Assembly (NCBI RefSeq): GCF_008831285.2
Contig: NC_045150.1
Coordinates: forward strand, 2,182,001-2,246,000
Length of the DNA: 64,000 nt
Source: Nymphaea colorata
Taxonomy: Eukaryota > Streptophyta > Magnoliopsida > Nymphaeales > Nymphaeaceae
Reading direction: 5' to 3'
The translations under genes were made by a program, and so were the position numbers. Shown in pieces: positions 59,820-64,000 of the stretch (within the stretch, counting starts at the first letter, position 1; every line of letters begins with the position of its first letter). A model generated the notes under the pieces. The model was not told the origin of the DNA, did not search any database, and saw nothing but the letters and a program-made list of their open reading frames with translations.

Positions 59820-62800
59820 ATGGTGCCGTCAGGGCCTCCGACACCCGTCGGGGGTGCTCAAACAGTTAACGCGTCGGCTCTTCTACGATCGAATTCTGGC
59901 CTTTTGGGAGGCCAGGGTGGATCCCTTCCTGCACAGCCTGCGTTTCCATCCCTTGTTTCACCACGTTCGCCATATGGAAATATGAATTTAGCTGGCAACT
60001 TGTCCAATGCGTCCTCTCTTCTTATTGGTGGGGGTAGCTCAGGCATTGGTGTTAACCAGCCTCTAAATGGGGGAAATGGACCGCTCCCTGGTGGTTCAAA
60101 TCCTGGCCTTTCTGCATCAGGAAACATTCAGAGGGGAGGTATCGGCATGACTGCAGAATCCGACATACTATCTGGCATCAGCAGCGGATTGGGATTTAAT
60201 CCTTCACCTCTGTCGATCACGTCTTCAAATGCTTCTGGTGCCATTTCCCCTGGCATAAACGGATCTCTCATGGGCGTTGGTGGTGCCCATTTCCCAAATT
60301 CCGGTAATCAGCTTCCGCAAGAACCCAACCATTCCCAACGGCTCGAGATGCAGAACTTTCATCATGGTCAACAAGTGCCGGACTCATCTACCAACATGCA
60401 AATTCAGTCTCCTCATATGCTTGGGGTTAGAGGGTTGCAGCAGTTTTCTGCTCAGAACAGTATCGGGTTGGGGGCAAGTGGTCAGCAGCAGCACCTGCAG
60501 ACGCTGAGGGCACTCACCAATGACCAAAATGGACCACAGACATTGACATCATCGCGTGCCCTGCTGCCTGTAAAAATGGAGCCTTCAGTGGCTAACGAGC
60601 AATCTGCACAGCAACAATTGCAAACTTTGCGAACCATGGCTCCTGTGAAGTTAGAGACCCAACAGCAGCAGCAGCAGCAACAACAACAACAGCAACCACA
60701 GATTGCATCTTTTAGAAGTATTGCGGGAATTAAAAGTGAGCCACAGAGTTCAGACCAGTCATTATTCTTCCAACAGCAGCAACAACAACAGCAGCAGCAG
60801 CTTCTGCAAATGTCTCGGCAACCTTCGCAGCAAATGCAATTGCAGGTTGCACAGATGAATCTTTTGCAGCAGCAGCGTCTCTTGCAACAGCAGCAGCAAC
60901 AGCAGCAGATGTTTAAGACATTGCCTCTGCAACGGTCACAATTACAGCAGCAAACTATGCAGCAGTTTCAACCGCACAATTTGCCTCTTAGATCTGCGAT
61001 AAAACCAATTATGTATGAGCCAGGAATGTGTGCTCGGCGGTTGACTCAGTATATTTATCACCAACAACATAGACCTGCTGTAATCTTTCTTGCCTTTCCT
61101 TGCATGTTTGACCTGGCTGCATTTATGGTTTTTTTTTTTTAATTACCATTGTTTAATCTTTACTATTTTACAGGATAACAGCATTGAGTTTTGGCGCAAG
61201 TTTGTCTCTGAGTTTTTTGCTCCACATGCCAAGAAACGGTGGTGTGTTTCTTTATATGGGAATGGGCGGCAGACTACTGGGGTTTTCCCTCAGGCATGCT
61301 TTTTTTTTTTCCCTCTTTCTTCATTTATCATGTGCTTCGTCCTGTCATTCGCCTACTGTATTCTCTTCCAGTTTGATGCTTACAAAAATATAGGAGGCAG
61401 TTAAGTTCTTGGTGCCTTTTTATTTTATGGAAATGGTAGTATATGCTTTCTAGAATCATTCTCAAAGCAGATTTTATGAAACTTGTACTTTCTGGTGTTG
61501 ATTTATGCTACTTTTGCAGGATGTCTGGCACTGTGAAATATGCAATATAAAACCTGGACGTGGTTTCGGTAAGTGCTATACTTTTTATCCTTTACGTTTG
61601 CAGATTTGTTTCCTTCATTTCACGTATTGCTGATGTGTGATATTTTTTGTTCATGCCCTTCCCTGGTATTCTTTTGGAAGAGCACTGTTAGATGCTAAAT
61701 ATAGTACTGGGTTCATGTGTCATTGATGTAGATGAAAGCATGCCTCCTGGAGTAGCTTTTCTTTGGTTTTTTGTTGAGCTTTTTATTTTTTTTTTCTTCG
61801 TTCAGAGACAACAGTGGAGGTGTTGCCAAGACTCTGTAAGATCAAGTATGACAGTGGGACTTTGGAAGAACTGCTGTTTGTGGACATGCCTCGTGAATAT
61901 CAAACACCATCTGGTCATATTGTCTTGGATTATGGGAAAGCAATCCAGGAAAGCGTGTTTGAGCAATTACGTGTAGTACGTGATGGTCAACTTAGGGTTG
62001 TTTTCAATATGGATCTAAAGGTATGGATTATTCTAACGGGTTGTATTCTATTTTTAATTGTGAACAAAAAAATTCTTAAGAGATTTCATTGCCTTGTTGT
62101 TGTTGTTGCTGCACAGATATGCTCCTGGGAGTTTTGTGCAAGACGGCATGAGGAGTTTATCCCTCGAAAGCTAATACTATCTCCGGTATTGCATCTTTAC
62201 GTTGTTAAGATTCCTTTGGTAGTTCTTTTGTTGCCCATGTTCAGAACATTGACAGAAATTTCAACCACATGTTTAACAAGGGAAATCTTATAATGGCATT
62301 ACCAGTGAAAGTGGGAACTGAGAATCACATTCTAGTGATCAAGTGCCTTGAAACATGGCACTGTCTCCCATGCAACGAGTTGTTAATTTTTCACAGCTTA
62401 ATTATGGTCTGGGTCAAAGCATGCACCACTATTTATACCTTGCTATTTTAAGTATCATCTTCCACAGATACAGCATTGAAGTTTTGCTCTTTCCCACCGC
62501 CAGTCATCATCTAATGTGGAACAACGCCGGTCGGGGTCGAGCTGAAGAGCTTGACCTGTTTCGTAACATAAAAACAATGGGTTTTTATAGTTTAGATCAG
62601 GGTCTGACCCAAACCCAATCCAACCCGTACCCAACACTCTCGCGGTACCTGGTTCCACATGCCCGCATACCGGAGCGGGTACGTGGGGTAATCCCACGTA
62701 TCCATGTCACATAGGGTGAGGGCATTTTGACATCATAATTAACGGTTACTAATAGTTCAGTGGCTTTATGCTGTTTTATTAGCCGACTCTTGATATGCCA

Positions 62801-63379
62801 GCTATTTCAAGATCAACTTTGTGTTTCTATGTTTAGCCCTTCTCTATTTGTATATTTCGATATTGAATTCATGAAAGTTTGAGAAATTAGTCTCTATTAT
62901 TCCTTTTCTGGGTTATTTATTGTCTATGTTACATGGATACTGGCACTAGAATTGGTATCCGATGCTTTGTGTGATTGTTGAACACAGCAAAAAGGAGCAG
63001 AGGAGGTAGCACCTCTGCCTCTATCTTCTCTTTTCTCTAATTTGATATAAAAGGGAGAGCCTTTCCTTCTATTAAATAAGGAAAAAAGAAACAAGCACAA
63101 CCATTAGGTAGGTTCAGTGTCTGGAAATGATGGTCCCGGTCACCTCATGCTTATAGAAGTTTTATGTAAGATTGCTTATTTTGGTATTAACTAGCCAAGT
63201 ATCTGCTCATATTGATGTTCACTATCATGACAGTTTTGCCAGGTTTGTCTTTGAATTATTGATGTTTGACATCATGTACAGGTTAGCCAGCTAGGTGCAG
63301 TGGCCCATAAATACCAGGCTTCTACTCAAAATGGATCATCCAATCTTTCAGCCCAAGAGTTGCCGAATACTTGTAACAT
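59820..63379 (+). CDS. SEU: SEUSS-like transcriptional co-regulator, 5' part, runs off the right edge
   Basis: Plant LIM-domain-binding (Ldb1/Chip)-type adaptor; Arabidopsis SEUSS pairs with LEUNIG to repress floral and other developmental genes in the nucleus. Exons: 59820-61079, 61174-61293, 61520-61568, 61806-62020, 62117-62185, 63282-63379, all in frame (603 codons plus two bases). I use the ATG giving MVPSGPPTPVGG, which matches the family start; an in-frame GTG nine bases earlier is not needed. Residues 1-250 are Gly/Ser/Asn-rich with AFPSLVSPRSPYG; poly-Gln runs lie at 281-292 and 318-327. The conserved core starts near 399 (YEPGMCARRLTQYIYHQQHRP) and includes KKRWCVSLYGNGRQTTGVFPQ, DVWHCEIC, EVLPRL and WEFCARRHEE. 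The exon after 63379 is outside the window. It could also be a SEUSS-like paralogue. Confidence 0.93.
61294..61519 (+). other. GC-AG intron in the SEUSS-like gene
   Basis: Exon 2 ends gttttccctcag and the intron begins gcatgc, not gt; the acceptor is ttttgcag before gatgtctgg. Only this choice joins GVFPQ to DVWHCEIC without loss. GC-AG introns are a known minor class that uses the normal spliceosome, and the upstream CAG fits the strong U1 pairing they usually need. Confidence 0.8.
62186..63281 (+). other. Long intron of the SEUSS-like gene
   Basis: GT-AG intron of 1096 bp between the exons ending LILSP and starting VSQLGAVAHKYQ. A GC-richer insert at about 62510-62710 (with cccaaacccaatcc and gcgggtacgtgggg) differs from its surroundings and resembles the block at 34615-34705, perhaps a dispersed repeat. 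Confidence 0.7.
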
Positions 63380-64000
63380 GTATGGCATATTTCTCTCTAG
63401 TAGTTTTGCGGAACTATCTTTTAATAGTTTTTCCTCGTATTATGACAGCACTCTCTCTCTTGCTATCTCTCTGTTTCTGCCTCTCTCTCTGATTTTACTG
63501 AATCTAAAACCAGCAAACTCATAAATTTCCTTTATTATCATCAATAAGCAACATTAGTGTTCTTTCTACTTTTTGTGATGTAGACTCAGTTTGATGCATG
63601 TGCAAGCATGCAATACATGGACATCCATCAGTCTCTTGTACCTGTTCATACTACGCACTCTTTCTGACTTGATGTTGTTGGTTCCCAGCAGTGTCACAAA
63701 TACTAAAATATCACAGTATTAATGAGAAAAATGAAAAAAAATAGAAAAAATTGCTTTTTTGGAAAAACGCGAAAAATAAATTGATCGCATGCTTTTCATG
63801 TATTTTCTAGTTTTTTGTTTTTCCTCTTTTTAATGCTGATATATCATGGATTCAAGTTTGAACTTTAACTAAATTATTTATCATCATTAAAAACATATTT
63901 TTTACTGTTTTATCGAGTGTTTCTTATGCCTTCTTATCAGTTTCTTATTTATTTTACCTTACCTAATTTTTGCAACTCTTTTCATTTTTTTAAAACTTTG
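63380..64000 (+). other. Start of the next SEUSS intron, to the window edge
   Basis: Begins gtatggc. The next family exon should start with sequence coding FVASARQL; nothing like it occurs before 64000. CT-rich and AT-rich stretches only. Confidence 0.65.

Noticed and set aside
59858-60507. Open frames on other frames of SEUSS exon 1
   Set aside because: Shadow frames; the SEUSS frame matches the family over its whole length.
61080-61142. Continuation of SEUSS exon 1 to the stop at 61142
   Set aside because: The reading after HRPA is hydrophobic and non-family; the GT at 61080 and AG at 61172-61173 restore the conserved DNSIEFWRKF.

Overview
The window is nuclear DNA of a flowering plant. 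Its genes are split by GT-AG introns, they belong to plant families (a SEUSS-type co-repressor, a SWEET sugar transporter, a plant BTB/POZ protein), and the spacers are AT-rich with many AT microsatellites and MITE-type transposons. Coding exons such as SWEET exon 3 and BTB exon 1 are much richer in GC than their surroundings. I cannot name the species or its major clade from sequence alone.

Layout. 1-3618 (minus strand): decayed, partly tandem-duplicated copies of an ABCE/RLI-type gene (RNase L inhibitor, ribosome recycling factor), carrying stops, frameshifts and lost catalytic residues. 8833-13903 (minus): a complete five-exon SWEET sugar transporter of the SWEET1 type, with a TATA box near 14060 and a perfect-period 60-bp duplication just upstream of it. 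28131-29713 (minus): a weak candidate for a small unrecognised gene. 40242-44360 (plus): a complete two-exon BTB/POZ protein of the At2g13690/At1g63850 type, 576 residues. 59820-63379 (plus): the first six coding exons (603 complete codons) of a SEUSS-like transcriptional co-regulator that runs off the right edge; one of its introns appears to be GC-AG.

The remaining sequence is transposon-derived or unassigned. By reading ends and flanks I found several hAT-type MITEs with 8-bp target duplications, in two clear families (ends TAGGGCTGTTCA or TAGGGCTGAACA; and CAGGGGCGGAG), and a third related group starting TAGGGATGTCAA. There are also tRNA-derived SINE-like units, one of them split by a hAT MITE, a LINE 3' fragment, CACTA-like termini, long AT/AG compound microsatellites and several short tandem duplications.

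The genes do not form a functional cluster: this is an ordinary gene-sparse plant region. I found no convincing new molecular system. The most notable items are the duplicated SWEET promoter segment, the GC-AG intron in SEUSS, the step-wise decay of the ABCE locus and the nested transposon insertion at 49.7 kb.
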